Below are positions 1 through 9,475 of a stretch of 64,000 nt of DNA, piece by piece. The stretch's first letter is position 1. Every line of letters starts with the position of its first letter. The DNA is from Frigoribacterium sp. VKM Ac-2836 (GTDB taxonomy: Bacteria; Actinomycetota; Actinomycetes; Actinomycetales; Microbacteriaceae), in NCBI RefSeq assembly GCF_013248995.1, contig NZ_JABRPK010000001.1, positions 868,001 to 932,000 on the forward strand. Direction: 5' to 3'. Under the pieces are notes generated by a model, which ran no database searches, was not told where the DNA came from, and saw only the letters and a program-made list of their open reading frames with translations. The position numbers were made by a program, and so were the translations under genes.

Positions 1-1
1 G

Positions 2-346
<345 letters not shown>

Positions 347-351
347 GGCCC

Positions 352-1125
352 ATGCGTCGAGCCACCCACACCGAGACCCGCACGACCTACGGCGAGGTCG
401 GGGCGACACAGGCCCCCGACCTGATGCAGTACCCGCCGAAGGGCTTCAAGCCGGCTGAGTACCGGGCCCGAGTCGGCCACGGCGACGCACGCTTCGCCGC
501 GGCTTGGATCGCAACCATGACCTGGCAGATCCAGGAGCGCAGTGGCATCCGCGTCCGGGTCGACAGCGTGCCGCCGGAAGACGAGGGCGAGTACACGCCG
601 GTCCAGTTCGACGAACACGGGCAGCCGGTCGATGCGGCCGAGTGGGCGACCGCCCGCGACGAGTCGCGGTACTCGCCCGACGGCACACCCCTGCTCACGG
701 CGGGCACGACCGCCACGCTCAGCATCGAGGCCTACGGGCGCACGGTCCAGGCCCCGGTCCGCGTCGTCTACGTCATCGACGAGCCGAAGCGCAAGGGCTT
801 CGCGTACGGCACCCTGGACGGCCACCCCGAGAGCGGTGAGGAGTCCTGGATCGTCGACCAGACCGACGACGGCTCGGTCTGGCTCTCCATGCGGTCGTTC
901 TCGAAGCCGTCGAGCGCGAAGTGGCGCCTCGTGGCACCGTTCCTGCGACGGACCCAGGCGCAGTACACGAAGCGGTACCTGCGAGCCCTGAGCCTGAACG
1001 ACAAGGGCGAGCAGACCGACGAGGTCGTCGTCGTCGAGGACACCGAGGCCGGCGTGGGCGACCCCCGTGGCGACGAACGTCCCCCGACCGGCCCGCGCGG
1101 CGACGCCACGGGAACCGGCGTCTGA
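352..1125 (+). CDS. DUF1990 family protein
   Basis: This predicted 257-residue protein has no assigned biochemical role. It is recognised as DUF1990 by the N-terminal YPPKGFKPAEYRARVGHGD region, the central VVYVIDEPKRKGFAYGTL block followed by GHPESGEE, and the C-terminal RRTQAQYTKRYLRAL. I chose the ATG five bases after lepA because homology begins soon after it; the open frame extends further upstream only as overlap with lepA. A charged segment between residues 80 and 105 looks like an insertion relative to the compact family core. It sits between lepA and hemW, two bases before hemW, in a tight operon. Confidence 0.85.
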   Translation: MRRATHTETRTTYGEVGATQAPDLMQYPPKGFKPAEYRARVGHGDARFAAAWIATMTWQIQERSGIRVRVDSVPPEDEGEYTPVQFDEHGQPVDAAEWATARDESRYSPDGTPLLTAGTTATLSIEAYGRTVQAPVRVVYVIDEPKRKGFAYGTLDGHPESGEESWIVDQTDDGSVWLSMRSFSKPSSAKWRLVAPFLRRTQAQYTKRYLRALSLNDKGEQTDEVVVVEDTEAGVGDPRGDERPPTGPRGDATGTGV

Positions 1126-1127
1126 CG

Positions 1128-2354
1128 GTGCCCGGAGCCCTTCCCCCCGGTGATCCGGCCCCCGTCGACGGCCACCTGCCCGAGACCGTCACGGTGGGTG
1201 CCGAGGCGCGACGTTTCGGGGTGTACCTGCACGTCCCGTTCTGCCGGGTGCGCTGCGGTTACTGCGACTTCAACACCTACACGGGTGACGAGCTGCGGGG
1301 TGCTCGCCGCGACGACTACGCCGCGCAGGCCGTCGCCGAGATCGAGCTCGGCGGGCGCGTGCTACGCGAGGCGGGCCTGCCACCGCGCCGCGCCTCCTCG
1401 GTGTTCTTCGGCGGGGGCACCCCGACGATGCTCCCTCCCGGCGATCTGACCTCGATGCTGCACGCGATGGTCGACACCTGGGGCCTCGAACCCGGTGCCG
1501 AGGTCACGACCGAGGCGAACCCCGACTCGGTCGACGCCGCCTACCTGCGGCAGCTCGCCGAGGCCGGGTTCACCCGCGTGAGCTTCGGCATGCAATCGGC
1601 CGTTCCGAGCGTGCTGTCCACCCTGGAGCGCACGCACGACCCCGAGCGCATCCCGTTCGTGGTCCGCTGGGCGCGCGACGCCGGGCTCGACGTCAGCCTC
1701 GACCTCATCTACGGCACCCCCGGCGAGACCCTCGACGACTGGAGGCGCTCGCTCGACGTCGCCCTCGAGCAGCGACCCGACCACCTCTCGGCGTACTCGC
1801 TCATCGTCGAAGAGGGCACGAAACTCGCCCGCCAGATCAGACGTGGCGAGGTGCCGACGCCTGACGACGACACCGCGGCCGACATGTACGAGATCGCCGA
1901 CGACCGGCTGGCCGAAGCCGGGTACGACTGGTACGAGGTGAGCAACTGGTCGCGTGGCATCGAGCACCGCTCGCGACACAACCTGGCCTATTGGCAGGGC
2001 CACGACTGGTGGGGCGTCGGACCCGGTGCGCACAGCCACGTCGGCGGCGTCCGCTGGTGGAACGTCAAGCACCCGGCCGCTTACCAACAGCGCATGGCCG
2101 CGGGCGAGTCACCGGCCGCCGGTCGCGAGACCCTCGACGACGAGACGCGTCGCGTCGAGCGCGTGCTGCTCGGGGTACGCATCCGCGAGGGGCTGCCGAC
2201 CTCGGAGCTCGACGAGGACGGCCGTCAGGCGGTCGCCGCGCTCATCGCCGACGGATGGGTCGAGGGGCGTCCGGCCCTCCAGGGTCGGGTCGTTCTCACG
2301 CGTGAGGGCCGCCTCATGGCGGATGCCGTCGTGAGGCGCCTGTTGCCCGACTGA
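1128..2354 (+). CDS. hemW: Heme chaperone HemW (radical SAM)
   Basis: This 408-residue protein is a HemW/HemN-like radical SAM protein, a cytoplasmic heme-binding chaperone rather than a true coproporphyrinogen oxidase. The 4Fe-4S motif is CxxxCxxC at C39, C43 and C46 (FCRVRCGYC), and the SAM-contacting GGGTPT is at 95-100. The GTG at 1128 is two bases after the DUF1990 stop; a start further upstream would overlap that gene and add residues without homology. Older annotations of this family as oxygen-independent coproporphyrinogen III oxidase are probably wrong in function. A GC-rich hairpin follows the stop. Confidence 0.93.
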   Translation: MPGALPPGDPAPVDGHLPETVTVGAEARRFGVYLHVPFCRVRCGYCDFNTYTGDELRGARRDDYAAQAVAEIELGGRVLREAGLPPRRASSVFFGGGTPTMLPPGDLTSMLHAMVDTWGLEPGAEVTTEANPDSVDAAYLRQLAEAGFTRVSFGMQSAVPSVLSTLERTHDPERIPFVVRWARDAGLDVSLDLIYGTPGETLDDWRRSLDVALEQRPDHLSAYSLIVEEGTKLARQIRRGEVPTPDDDTAADMYEIADDRLAEAGYDWYEVSNWSRGIEHRSRHNLAYWQGHDWWGVGPGAHSHVGGVRWWNVKHPAAYQQRMAAGESPAAGRETLDDETRRVERVLLGVRIREGLPTSELDEDGRQAVAALIADGWVEGRPALQGRVVLTREGRLMADAVVRRLLPD

Positions 2355-2387
2355 CCCGACGCCCGGGAGGCGCGGGCCGACAACACA

Positions 2388-2418
2388 GGAGGCGCGGCTC
2401 CCGGGGGAGTCGCGCCTC
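2388..2418. terminator. Hairpin between hemW and the convergent DUF4870 gene
   Basis: Arms 2389-2402 and 2405-2418 are complementary apart from one G-T pair. The left arm contains the 10-mer AGGAGGCGCG (2387-2396) that recurs through the window; the right arm carries an imperfect copy. There is no T-run. Lying between two convergent genes, it probably ends transcription from both sides. Confidence 0.6.
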
Positions 2419-2448
2419 GCGTCGTGCCCGTGCGGGCCGGCCGAGTGG

Positions 2449-2946
2449 CTACTTGATGAACTCGATGGTCAGCGGGTACTTGTACCACTGGCCCTTGTTG
2501 GCCGCGACGGCGGCGATGATCGAGAAGATGATGACCAGCACGCCGGCGACCAGCGCCAGCAGGCCTCCGATGACGATGATCGACAGGATCGCCGAGATCA
2601 CGTAGACGATCGCCATGGTGATCTGGAAGTTCAGAGCGGTCCTGGTGTGCTCACGGATGAACGGTCCACGGTCCTTGAGCACGAGGTACCCGACCAGAGC
2701 GGGCACGAAAGCGAAGATGATGCCGCCGAGGTGGATGAGGGTCGCCCAGAGCTTCTCGTCCTCGGGACGCATCGGCTGCACGGGCTGCGGCTGGTAGCCG
2801 GGCTGCTGACCGTAGCCGGGGCCGGGCTGCTGGCCGGGGCCGGACTGCTGGCCGGGGCCGGGATGGCCCTGCCCGTAGGGCCGGCCGTCCTGGCCGGGCC
2901 GACCGTTCTGCGGGCCGTTCGGCTGGGCGGGAGGGGTCTCGGTCAT
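2449..2946 (-). CDS. DUF4870 domain membrane protein
   Basis: This 165-residue protein has a Pro/Gln/Gly-rich N-terminal half (about residues 1-65, with repeated GPGQQ and PGYGQQPG units) and a C-terminal DUF4870 domain from LWATLIHLGGIIFAFVPAL onward. Three hydrophobic segments can be seen, around 70-95, 110-130 and 130-150, so it should be an inner-membrane protein with a disordered cytoplasmic N-terminus. The ATG at 2946 starts METPPAQPNG-like sequence right before the low-complexity region. The frame continues upstream, but without domain support. The function of DUF4870 is not established. It is convergent with hemW and divergent from hrcA. Confidence 0.85.
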   Translation of the reverse strand: MTETPPAQPNGPQNGRPGQDGRPYGQGHPGPGQQSGPGQQPGPGYGQQPGYQPQPVQPMRPEDEKLWATLIHLGGIIFAFVPALVGYLVLKDRGPFIREHTRTALNFQITMAIVYVISAILSIIVIGGLLALVAGVLVIIFSIIAAVAANKGQWYKYPLTIEFIK

Positions 2947-3042
2947 GGCTGCACCTGTTCGTGAGTGTCCTGCGGATGTCCCCGCCACCCTAGGCCAGCC
3001 GGGCGCGGCGCGAGTAGGCCTCGCGACGGAGGTGACGTACGA

Positions 3043-3069
3043 TTGGCAGTCCGGCACGTCGAGTGCCAG
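3043..3069 (+). promoter_or_regulatory. CIRCE operator (HrcA binding site)
   Basis: TTGGCAGTC and GAGTGCCAG are separated by exactly nine bases. The CIRCE consensus is TTAGCACTC-N9-GAGTGCTAA, so each arm matches 7 of 9 positions with the correct spacing. It lies 58 bases before the hrcA start, which is where HrcA represses its own hrcA-dnaJ transcription in the known system. Confidence 0.85.
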
Positions 3070-3127
3070 GCCCGGTCGCCCGGTGTGCGGACGACCCGGG
3101 GGGCGGTCGAGCGAAGAGAGGTGCGTC

Positions 3128-4150
3128 ATGGTCTCCGAACGCGGTCTCGAAGTGCTGCGCGTCATCGTGCACGACTACGTGGCGTCCCGCGAGCCGGTGG
3201 GATCGAAGTCCATCGTCGAACGACACCAGTTCGGCGTCTCGGCGGCGACGATCCGCAACGACATGGCCCTGCTCGAAGAAGAAGAGCTCATCGCGGCCCC
3301 GCACACCTCGTCGGGCCGTGTGCCGACCGACAAGGGCTATCGGCTCTTCGTCAACCAGCTCGCCGACCTGCGGCCCCTCAGCGCGGCGCAGCGTCAGGCC
3401 ATCGAGACGTTCCTCGGTGACTCGACCGATCTCGACGAGGTGCTCGGTCGGACGGTCCGACTGCTGTCGCAGCTCACCAACCAGGTGGCCCTGGTCCAGT
3501 ACCCCACGTTCTCCCGTGCCCGCGTGCGTCACGTCGAGCTGGTCAGCCTGGGCGACGGTCGCGTCATGACGGTGCTCATCACCGACAGCGGCCAGGTCGA
3601 ACAGCGGGTCGTCGACATCCGCACGGCCGTCGACGAGTCCTTCCTGTCCGAGCTGCGGGCCGCCGTCAACGTCGCCGTCGGTGGTCGTCCCCTCGCCGAG
3701 GCGGCTACGGCTCTGGCGGACCTGCCCTCGCGTTTCCGTCCCGACCTCGCGGCGGTCGTCGGCATCGTCGTCGCGAGCCTCACCGAGCAGATCGCGGCCG
3801 GTCGCCAGGACCGCCTGGTCATGGCCGGTGCGGCGAACCTCGTCCGGACGGGCGACGACTTCAGCGGCGATCTCTACCCGGTGCTCGAGGCGATCGAAGA
3901 GCAGGTCGCCCTGCTGCGACTGTTCGGCGAGATGCAGCTCGACGCCGTCGACGTCGCCGCGAGCATCGGGCGGGAGAACGCCTCGTTCGGGTTGTCCCAG
4001 ACATCCGTCCTGGCCAGCGGCTATTCGACGCAGGGCAGCGAGATCGCACGGCTCGGCGTCCTCGGGCCCATGCGCATGGACTACTCGACCAACATGGCGG
4101 CGGTGCGTGCCGTCGCCCGTTACTTGTCGTCGCTGCTCACCGAGCGGTAG
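3128..4150 (+). CDS. hrcA: Heat-inducible transcription repressor HrcA
   Basis: HrcA (340 residues) binds CIRCE and represses chaperone genes; it is released when the GroE system is busy. The N-terminal winged helix (about 1-75) contains GVSAATIRNDMALLEEE and the family-typical HTSSGRVPTDKGYR. The remaining GAF-like and dimerisation regions match in length. The ATG at 3128 was chosen because homology starts at once (MVSERGLEVLRVIV) and it follows GAAGAGAGG as a ribosome site. The CIRCE element just upstream implies autoregulation, and dnaJ follows 108 bases later in the same direction. Confidence 0.96.
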   Translation: MVSERGLEVLRVIVHDYVASREPVGSKSIVERHQFGVSAATIRNDMALLEEEELIAAPHTSSGRVPTDKGYRLFVNQLADLRPLSAAQRQAIETFLGDSTDLDEVLGRTVRLLSQLTNQVALVQYPTFSRARVRHVELVSLGDGRVMTVLITDSGQVEQRVVDIRTAVDESFLSELRAAVNVAVGGRPLAEAATALADLPSRFRPDLAAVVGIVVASLTEQIAAGRQDRLVMAGAANLVRTGDDFSGDLYPVLEAIEEQVALLRLFGEMQLDAVDVAASIGRENASFGLSQTSVLASGYSTQGSEIARLGVLGPMRMDYSTNMAAVRAVARYLSSLLTER

Positions 4151-4258
4151 CCGACGCCCGCGGCCCCGGCCGTCACGCGACCCCACCCCCGTCCCGGTCC
4201 GCCGGGCCCGGCACCGCCGGGAAGACCACCACACCACATCAGAGGCAGACGAGAACCA

Positions 4259-5371
4259 GTGGCAGATCATTACGACGTCCTCGGAGTCGACCGTCAGGCG
4301 ACCCCCGAAGAGATCAAGAAGGCGTACCGCAAGCTCGCTCGCGAGCTCCACCCCGACGTCAACCCCAGCCCCGAGGCGTCCGAGCGGTTCAAGGACGTGA
4401 CGCACGCCTACGACGTGCTGAGCGACCCCCAGCAGCGCGAACGCTACGATCTCGGTCCGCAGCCCGGATTCGGCGGCGGCGGCGGCGGGGCCGCCGGCTT
4501 CGGCGACATCTTCGACGCGTTCTTCGGCGGGGGCGGCCAGGGCCAGCGCCAAGGGCCCCGATCCCGGCGAGAGCGGGGGCAGGACGCCTTGCTCCGCCTC
4601 GAGGTCGACCTCGACGACATCGTCTTCGGCACCCAGCGCGACATCGAGGTCGACACGGCCGTCCTCTGCGACACGTGCAGCGGCTCGTGCTGTGCGCCCG
4701 GCACCTCCCCGCAGACCTGCGACATCTGCGGGGGCTCGGGCCAGATCCAGCGCACCGTGCGTTCGCTGCTCGGCAACGTCATGACGTCGAGCCCGTGCGG
4801 CACCTGCCGCGGCTACGGCACGGTCATCCCCAACCCCTGCCCCACCTGCCAGGGCCAGGGACGCGTGCGCGCCCGTCGATCGATCCCCATCGACATCCCC
4901 GCCGGTGTCGACACGGGTCTCAGACTCCAGCTGCCCGGCCAGGGCGAGGTCGGTCAGGCCGGTGGTCCGAACGGCGACCTGTACCTCGAGGTCAAGGTTC
5001 GACACCACGACACCTACAGCCGCAACGGCGACGACCTGCTGGCGACACTCGAGGTGCAGATGGCCGACGCCATCCTGGGTACGTCGACGACGCTCACCGG
5101 GCTCGACGGCGAGATCGAGGTCGAGATCAGACCCGGCACGCAGAGCGCCGACATCATCACGGTGAAAGACCGGGGCATCACTCGCCTGCGCGGCACGGGA
5201 CGCGGTGACCTCAAGATCGGCGTGCAGGTGGTCACCCCGACCAAGCTGAGCCACAAAGAGCGCGAGCTCATCGAGAAGTTCGCCTCGGGCCGACGCTCAC
5301 AGGAACCCGAGCTCTCGCACTTCCAGCAGGGTCTCTTCGGCAAGTTGCGCGACCGCTTCCTGAACTTCTGA
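4259..5371 (+). CDS. dnaJ: Chaperone protein DnaJ (DnaJ2 type)
   Basis: This 370-residue type I J-protein stimulates DnaK ATPase and delivers unfolded clients. The J-domain carries HPD at 31-33. A Gly/Phe linker spans about 74-100, four cysteine pairs span about 138-206, and the substrate-binding and dimerisation domains follow. The first zinc motif reads CDTCSGSC where the family consensus is CxxCxGxG, so its last glycine is a cysteine and another cysteine follows directly; the other three motifs are regular. It starts with GTG. It is downstream of hrcA under the same CIRCE control, and its stop is two bases before rsmE. Confidence 0.95.
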   Translation: MADHYDVLGVDRQATPEEIKKAYRKLARELHPDVNPSPEASERFKDVTHAYDVLSDPQQRERYDLGPQPGFGGGGGGAAGFGDIFDAFFGGGGQGQRQGPRSRRERGQDALLRLEVDLDDIVFGTQRDIEVDTAVLCDTCSGSCCAPGTSPQTCDICGGSGQIQRTVRSLLGNVMTSSPCGTCRGYGTVIPNPCPTCQGQGRVRARRSIPIDIPAGVDTGLRLQLPGQGEVGQAGGPNGDLYLEVKVRHHDTYSRNGDDLLATLEVQMADAILGTSTTLTGLDGEIEVEIRPGTQSADIITVKDRGITRLRGTGRGDLKIGVQVVTPTKLSHKERELIEKFASGRRSQEPELSHFQQGLFGKLRDRFLNF

Positions 5372-5373
5372 TC

Positions 5374-6117
5374 GTGGCGCACTTCTACCTGGTCGACGAC
5401 CTGGCCGACGCCGAGGCCGGTGCGACCGTCGAGGTGCTCGGGTCCGAGGCGCGGCACGCGGTCACGGTCAGTCGGGTCCGGGTCGGCGAGCCGCTCACCC
5501 TCGGCAACGGTCGAGGGCTCGTGGTTCAGGGAGACGTGGTCGAGGCGGCGCCCGACCGGTTGCTCCTGCTCGCGACCCGAGTGGTCCGACACGAGCCACC
5601 GGTGACCCGCCTGGTCCTCGCCCAGGCCCTCGCCAAGGGCGATCGTGACGAGCTCGCGGTCCAAGCCGCGACCGAACTCGGCGTCGATGAGATCGTCCCG
5701 TGGGCCGCTGCCCGCAGCATCTCCCGCTGGGAGGGTCCCAAGGTCGCGAAGGGGCTCACCCGGTGGTCGTCGATCGTCCGCGAAGCGACCAAGCAGTCCA
5801 TCCGGCCGTGGGCGCCCGAGGTGTCCGGATTGGCCTCGACGAGGCAGCTGGCCGAGCGCGCCTCCCGGGATCTCGTGCTCGTGCTCGAGCCGTCCGCCGC
5901 GCAGGCGTTGACGACGGTCGACCTGGCCCCAGGAGGCGCGGTGCCCGATCGGGTCGTGGTCGTCGTCGGTCCCGAGGGCGGGGTGTCACCCGCCGAGCTG
6001 CACCAACTCGCCGAGGCGGGCGCCCAGGCCGTCCGGCTCGGGGACGCCGTGCTGCGCACCTCGACGGCCGGTCCCGCGGCCCTGTCCGTGCTGAGCGCGC
6101 GTCTCGGCCGCTGGTGA
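5374..6117 (+). CDS. rsmE: 16S rRNA (uracil-1498-N3) methyltransferase RsmE
   Basis: This 247-residue SPOUT-fold enzyme methylates U1498 of 16S rRNA using SAM. The N-terminal PUA-like part includes SEARHAVTVSRVRVGE. The trefoil-knot SAM site is seen in VVVVGPEGGVSPAEL and in the C-terminal LGDAVLRTSTAGPAAL. The GTG start two bases after dnaJ fits a translation-coupled operon. The copy of AGGAGGCGCG at 5931-5940 encodes part of a Pro-Gly-Gly-Ala stretch before the knot. Confidence 0.94.
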   Translation: MAHFYLVDDLADAEAGATVEVLGSEARHAVTVSRVRVGEPLTLGNGRGLVVQGDVVEAAPDRLLLLATRVVRHEPPVTRLVLAQALAKGDRDELAVQAATELGVDEIVPWAAARSISRWEGPKVAKGLTRWSSIVREATKQSIRPWAPEVSGLASTRQLAERASRDLVLVLEPSAAQALTTVDLAPGGAVPDRVVVVVGPEGGVSPAELHQLAEAGAQAVRLGDAVLRTSTAGPAALSVLSARLGRW

Positions 6118-6154
6118 GCCCGTCGTCGCCGAGGGCCGTGTCGGCGGTCGTCGC

Positions 6155-6160
6155 TACGAT
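6155..6160 (+). promoter_or_regulatory. Probable -10 element (TACGAT) of a leaderless HIT mRNA
   Basis: TACGAT ends seven bases before the ATG of the HIT gene, so the transcript would start at or next to the start codon. No Shine-Dalgarno sequence precedes this ATG. The same arrangement recurs before many genes in the window. Confidence 0.5.
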
Positions 6161-6167
6161 GGGCCTC

Positions 6168-6545
6168 ATGTCCGAGACCCCCGACGAGCCCACCGTCTTC
6201 AGTCGCATCGTCGCGCGCGAGATCCCCGCCGACATCGTGTTCGAGAGCGACACCGTCCTCGCGTTCCGTGACATCGCGCCGCAGGCCCCCGTCCACCTGC
6301 TCGTGGTGCCCAAGACCCAGGCGTACCGCGACGTCGTCGAGCTCGCAGCCGGCGACCCGGCGCTGCTCGCCGAGATGGTCGCGACGGCCTCGCGGCTCGC
6401 CGCCGATCCGGTCGCGTTCGGGGAACACTCCGGGGCCGAGTTCCGTTTGATCTTCAACACCGGCGCATCCGCCGGGCAGACCGTGTTCCACGTGCACGCC
6501 CATGTGCTCGGTGGTCCCCTGGAGGAAGGCACCCTTGCCCACTAG
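6168..6545 (+). CDS. HIT family nucleotide-binding protein (Hint-like)
   Basis: This 125-residue histidine-triad protein probably hydrolyses nucleoside phosphoramidates such as adenosine 5'-monophosphoramidate. The triad is HVHAHV, with His108, His110 and His112. The N-terminal FSRIVAREIPADIVFE and central DIAPQAPVHLLVVPK are typical of bacterial Hint proteins. An ATG nine bases upstream is in frame, but the one used here is better placed for leaderless translation. The end overlaps the beginning of phoH by 11 bases. Confidence 0.92.
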   Translation: MSETPDEPTVFSRIVAREIPADIVFESDTVLAFRDIAPQAPVHLLVVPKTQAYRDVVELAAGDPALLAEMVATASRLAADPVAFGEHSGAEFRLIFNTGASAGQTVFHVHAHVLGGPLEEGTLAH

Positions 6546-7650
6546 CGACACGAACGCCACCGGTCCCACGACACCGATCACGGGCGACGACGTCCGCCGG
6601 GTCGACGTCACCGTCGACGGCGTCGCCATGGTCCAGCTCCTGGGCCCGCAGGACCGCCTGCTCCGTGCGGTCGAGAAACAGTATCCCGAGGTCCGCGTGC
6701 TCGTGCGCGGCAACGAGGTCACCCTCGAGGGCCCGTCGGCCGTCGTCGGTCGGGCCGAGGGGCTCGTCGCCGAACTCGTCTCGATGGTCCGTGGCGGCCA
6801 CGACCTCGGCCCGGCCGAGGTCGCGACGTCGGCCCGTCTGCTCGACTCGGGGCAGGGCAGCCCGTCCGAGGTCTTCGGCCAACCCATCGTCACCAGCCGT
6901 GGCAAGGGTGTCCGGGCGAAGACTCCGGGCCAGAAGGACTACGTCGACGCCATCGACCAGCACACGATCACGTTCGGCATCGGCCCGGCCGGCACGGGCA
7001 AGACGTACCTGGCGATGGCGAAGGCCGTCCAGGCCTTGCAGCGTCGAGAGGTCCAACGCATCATCCTCACGCGCCCCGCCGTCGAGGCGGGCGAGCGACT
7101 GGGCTTCCTGCCCGGCACACTGACCGACAAGATCGACCCCTACCTCCGTCCGTTGTACGACGCGCTCAGCGAGATGATGGACCCCGAGATCGTGCCCAAA
7201 CTGCTCGCGGCGGGCACGGTCGAGGTGGCTCCTCTCGCGTACATGCGCGGTCGCACCCTGAACGATGCGTTCGTCGTCCTCGACGAGGCACAGAACACGA
7301 CACCCGAGCAGATGAAGATGTTCCTGACCCGGCTCGGCTTCGGCTCGCGCATGGTCGTCACGGGTGACGTCACCCAGGTGGACCTGCCCACGGGGGCCAG
7401 CGGCCTCCAGCTCGTCACGACGGTCCTCGACGGCATCGACGACATCCATTTCGCCCGTCTCACGAGCGACGACGTGGTCCGACACACCCTCGTCGGTCGC
7501 ATCGTCGACGCGTACACGACCTACGACGCCGAACGGCAGGCCCACCAGCACCGCCGTCACGAAGAGGCCCACGAACAGGCCGAGGGGGGCAACCGCGCCG
7601 AGCGTCGAGCCGAGGTCCGCGACCGCCTGCCGAAGAGAGGAACCCGATGA
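6535..7650 (+). CDS. PhoH family ATPase (PhoH-like)
   Basis: This 371-residue PhoH-like P-loop protein is thought to take part in RNA or ribosome metabolism. Walker A is GPAGTGKT at 150-157, and Walker B is in [20 protein letters not shown], followed by [15 protein letters not shown]-like N-terminal region covers about 20-90. The start is TTG, chosen because GGAGGAAGG lies five bases upstream and because a longer version would run inside the HIT gene. It overlaps ybeY by four bases, as in many actinobacteria. Confidence 0.93.
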   Translation: MPTSDTNATGPTTPITGDDVRRVDVTVDGVAMVQLLGPQDRLLRAVEKQYPEVRVLVRGNEVTLEGPSAVVGRAEGLVAELVSMVRGGHDLGPAEVATSARLLDSGQGSPSEVFGQPIVTSRGKGVRAKTPGQKDYVDAIDQHTITFGIGPAGTGKTYLAMAKAVQALQRREVQRIILTRPAVEAGERLGFLPGTLTDKIDPYLRPLYDALSEMMDPEIVPKLLAAGTVEVAPLAYMRGRTLNDAFVVLDEAQNTTPEQMKMFLTRLGFGSRMVVTGDVTQVDLPTGASGLQLVTTVLDGIDDIHFARLTSDDVVRHTLVGRIVDAYTTYDAERQAHQHRRHEEAHEQAEGGNRAERRAEVRDRLPKRGTR

Positions 7651-8108
7651 GCATCGAGGTCGCGAACGAGTCCGCCGTCGAGGTCGACGAGGCCACGATC
7701 CAACGGCTTGCCACCTTCGCGCTCGACCAGATGCACGTGCATCCCGAAGCCGAACTCGCCGTGCTGTTCGTCGACGAGGCCGCGATGGAACAGCTCCACG
7801 TCCAGTGGATGGACGAACCCGGCCCGACCGACGTGCTGAGCTTCCCGATGGACGAGTTGCGTCCGGGCACCGAAGACGAACCGACGCCCGCCGGTCTGCT
7901 GGGCGACATCGTCGTGTGCCCGCAGGTGGCCGTGGCACAGGCGGCCACGGCGGGGCACACCCCCCTCGACGAGATGCTCCTGCTGACCTGTCACGGCATC
8001 CTGCACCTCCTCGGGTTCGACCACGCCGAGCCCGACGACGAACGCGAGATGTTCGGGCTCCAGCGCGAGATCCTCGCGGCCTTCGCCGCGGCAGACACGA
8101 GTCGGTGA
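7647..8108 (+). CDS. ybeY: Endoribonuclease YbeY (rRNA maturation)
   Basis: This 153-residue metal-dependent RNase takes part in 16S rRNA 3'-end processing and ribosome quality control. The zinc site [11 protein letters not shown] provides His116, His120 and His126, preceded by the [10 protein letters not shown] strand. Its ATG overlaps the phoH stop (ATGA), and the CNNM gene follows after four bases, so PhoH, YbeY and the CorC-like protein are tightly coupled. Confidence 0.95.
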   Translation: MSIEVANESAVEVDEATIQRLATFALDQMHVHPEAELAVLFVDEAAMEQLHVQWMDEPGPTDVLSFPMDELRPGTEDEPTPAGLLGDIVVCPQVAVAQAATAGHTPLDEMLLLTCHGILHLLGFDHAEPDDEREMFGLQREILAAFAAADTSR

Positions 8109-8112
8109 CGAG

Positions 8113-9414
8113 ATGATGATCACCGTCTTCGTCGTCGTGGCGGTCTTCCTGGTGGTGTTCGGCGGCCTGCTGGCCGCAGCCGACTCGGCTCTGGGCGTGC
8201 TCAGCAGGCAGGACCTCCTCGACGAGGCCGACGACGATCCCCGCCATGCCACGGCCCTGACCGCCATCGCGGCCGACGTCGGGGCGCACGTCAACGCCGT
8301 GAACTTCGTCCGCATCCTGGCCGAGACCTCGGCAGCGGTCCTCGTGTCGTTGTCGTTCGCGTTCTCCGTCGAGCCCTGGTGGCTGGCCCTGCTGCTCTCG
8401 GCGCTCATCATGACGGTCGTGTCGTTCGTGCTCGTGGGGTCCAGCCCGCGCAGCGTGGGCCGCGCGCACGCCCGGGGGCTCGTCCGGCTCACGTCGGGCC
8501 TCGTGCGATTCGTCCGGATCGTCCTGGGTCCCCTCGCCGACGCCCTGGTGGCGATCGGCAACCGGGTCACTCCGGGTCGTCCCCGGAGTGCGTCCTTCTC
8601 CTCCGAAGAACAGCTGCTCAGCATGGTCGACGAGGCGACCGAGCTCGACGTCCTCGAAGAAGACGACAGAGAACTCATCCACTCGATCTTCGAGTTCAGC
8701 GACACCGTGGTCCGAGAGGTGATGGTGCCCCGCACCGACATGGTCACCCTCGACGCCACCGCCTCCGTCGGCTCGGCGATGAGCCTCTTCCTCGGCCGGG
8801 GCGTCTCGCGGGTGCCCGTCGTCGGCCGCGACTCCGACGACGTCGTCGGCATCGTGTACCTCCGCGACCTCGCCCGACGGCTGCACGAGCACAGCGGTGA
8901 CGACTCCGCTGCCGTCACGACCCTCGCCCGCCCGGCCGTCTTCGTGCCCGAGTCGAAGAAGGCGGACGACGCCTTGCGTCAGATGCAGCTCGACAAGAAC
9001 CACCTGGCCATGGTCGTCGACGAGTACGGCGGCATCGCGGGTCTCGTCACGCTCGAGGACTTGATCGAAGAGCTCGTGGGCGACATCAGCGACGAGTACG
9101 ACCGCGAGGTCGCCCCGCATCGCGAGGTCTCCTCGGGGGTCTTCCGCGTGAGCGCCCGACTTCCCGTCGACGAGCTCGGCGACCTCTTCGGTCTCGAACT
9201 CGACGACGACGACGTGGACTCGGTCGGCGGGCTGCTCACCAAGGTCCTGGGTCGTCTACCCGACCAGGGATCGGTCGTCCGCGTCTCGGGCCTCGTCCTG
9301 ACCGCCGACCGCACCGAAGGACGTCGGCACGACCTGCAGACCGTCCTGGTCGAGCGTGATCCCCAGCTGGCCGACGCGCAGGCCGCGTTCTCCGACACCG
9401 CCCGCGACGACTGA
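8113..9414 (+). CDS. CNNM/CorC family transporter (hemolysin-like)
   Basis: This 433-residue protein has an N-terminal CNNM (DUF21) membrane domain with about three or four helices in residues 1-140. A CBS pair follows (about 205-325, VMVPRTDMVTLDATAS and AMVVDEYGGIAGLVTLEDL), then a C-terminal CorC_HlyC domain (about 345-425). Family members are proposed Mg2+/Na+ exporters, although many databases call them hemolysins. There are two ATG codons in a row at 8113 and 8116; I took the first. Its place between ybeY and era is conserved in actinobacteria. Confidence 0.9.
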   Translation: MMITVFVVVAVFLVVFGGLLAAADSALGVLSRQDLLDEADDDPRHATALTAIAADVGAHVNAVNFVRILAETSAAVLVSLSFAFSVEPWWLALLLSALIMTVVSFVLVGSSPRSVGRAHARGLVRLTSGLVRFVRIVLGPLADALVAIGNRVTPGRPRSASFSSEEQLLSMVDEATELDVLEEDDRELIHSIFEFSDTVVREVMVPRTDMVTLDATASVGSAMSLFLGRGVSRVPVVGRDSDDVVGIVYLRDLARRLHEHSGDDSAAVTTLARPAVFVPESKKADDALRQMQLDKNHLAMVVDEYGGIAGLVTLEDLIEELVGDISDEYDREVAPHREVSSGVFRVSARLPVDELGDLFGLELDDDDVDSVGGLLTKVLGRLPDQGSVVRVSGLVLTADRTEGRRHDLQTVLVERDPQLADAQAAFSDTARDD

Positions 9415-9475
9415 TCATCGGGTCGGCGCGGCCCACCACTCTCCATCCGTTCCACCACGTCCACGAAAGGCCCCC

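Noticed and set aside
2990-5254. A 754-codon minus-strand frame over hrcA and dnaJ
   Set aside because: Antisense shadow; the plus strand encodes unmistakable HrcA and DnaJ.
6454-9120. An 888-codon minus-strand frame across phoH, ybeY and the CNNM gene
   Set aside because: Composition is rich in Asp, Arg and Val as in GC-rich antisense frames, and the three plus-strand genes have clear catalytic motifs.
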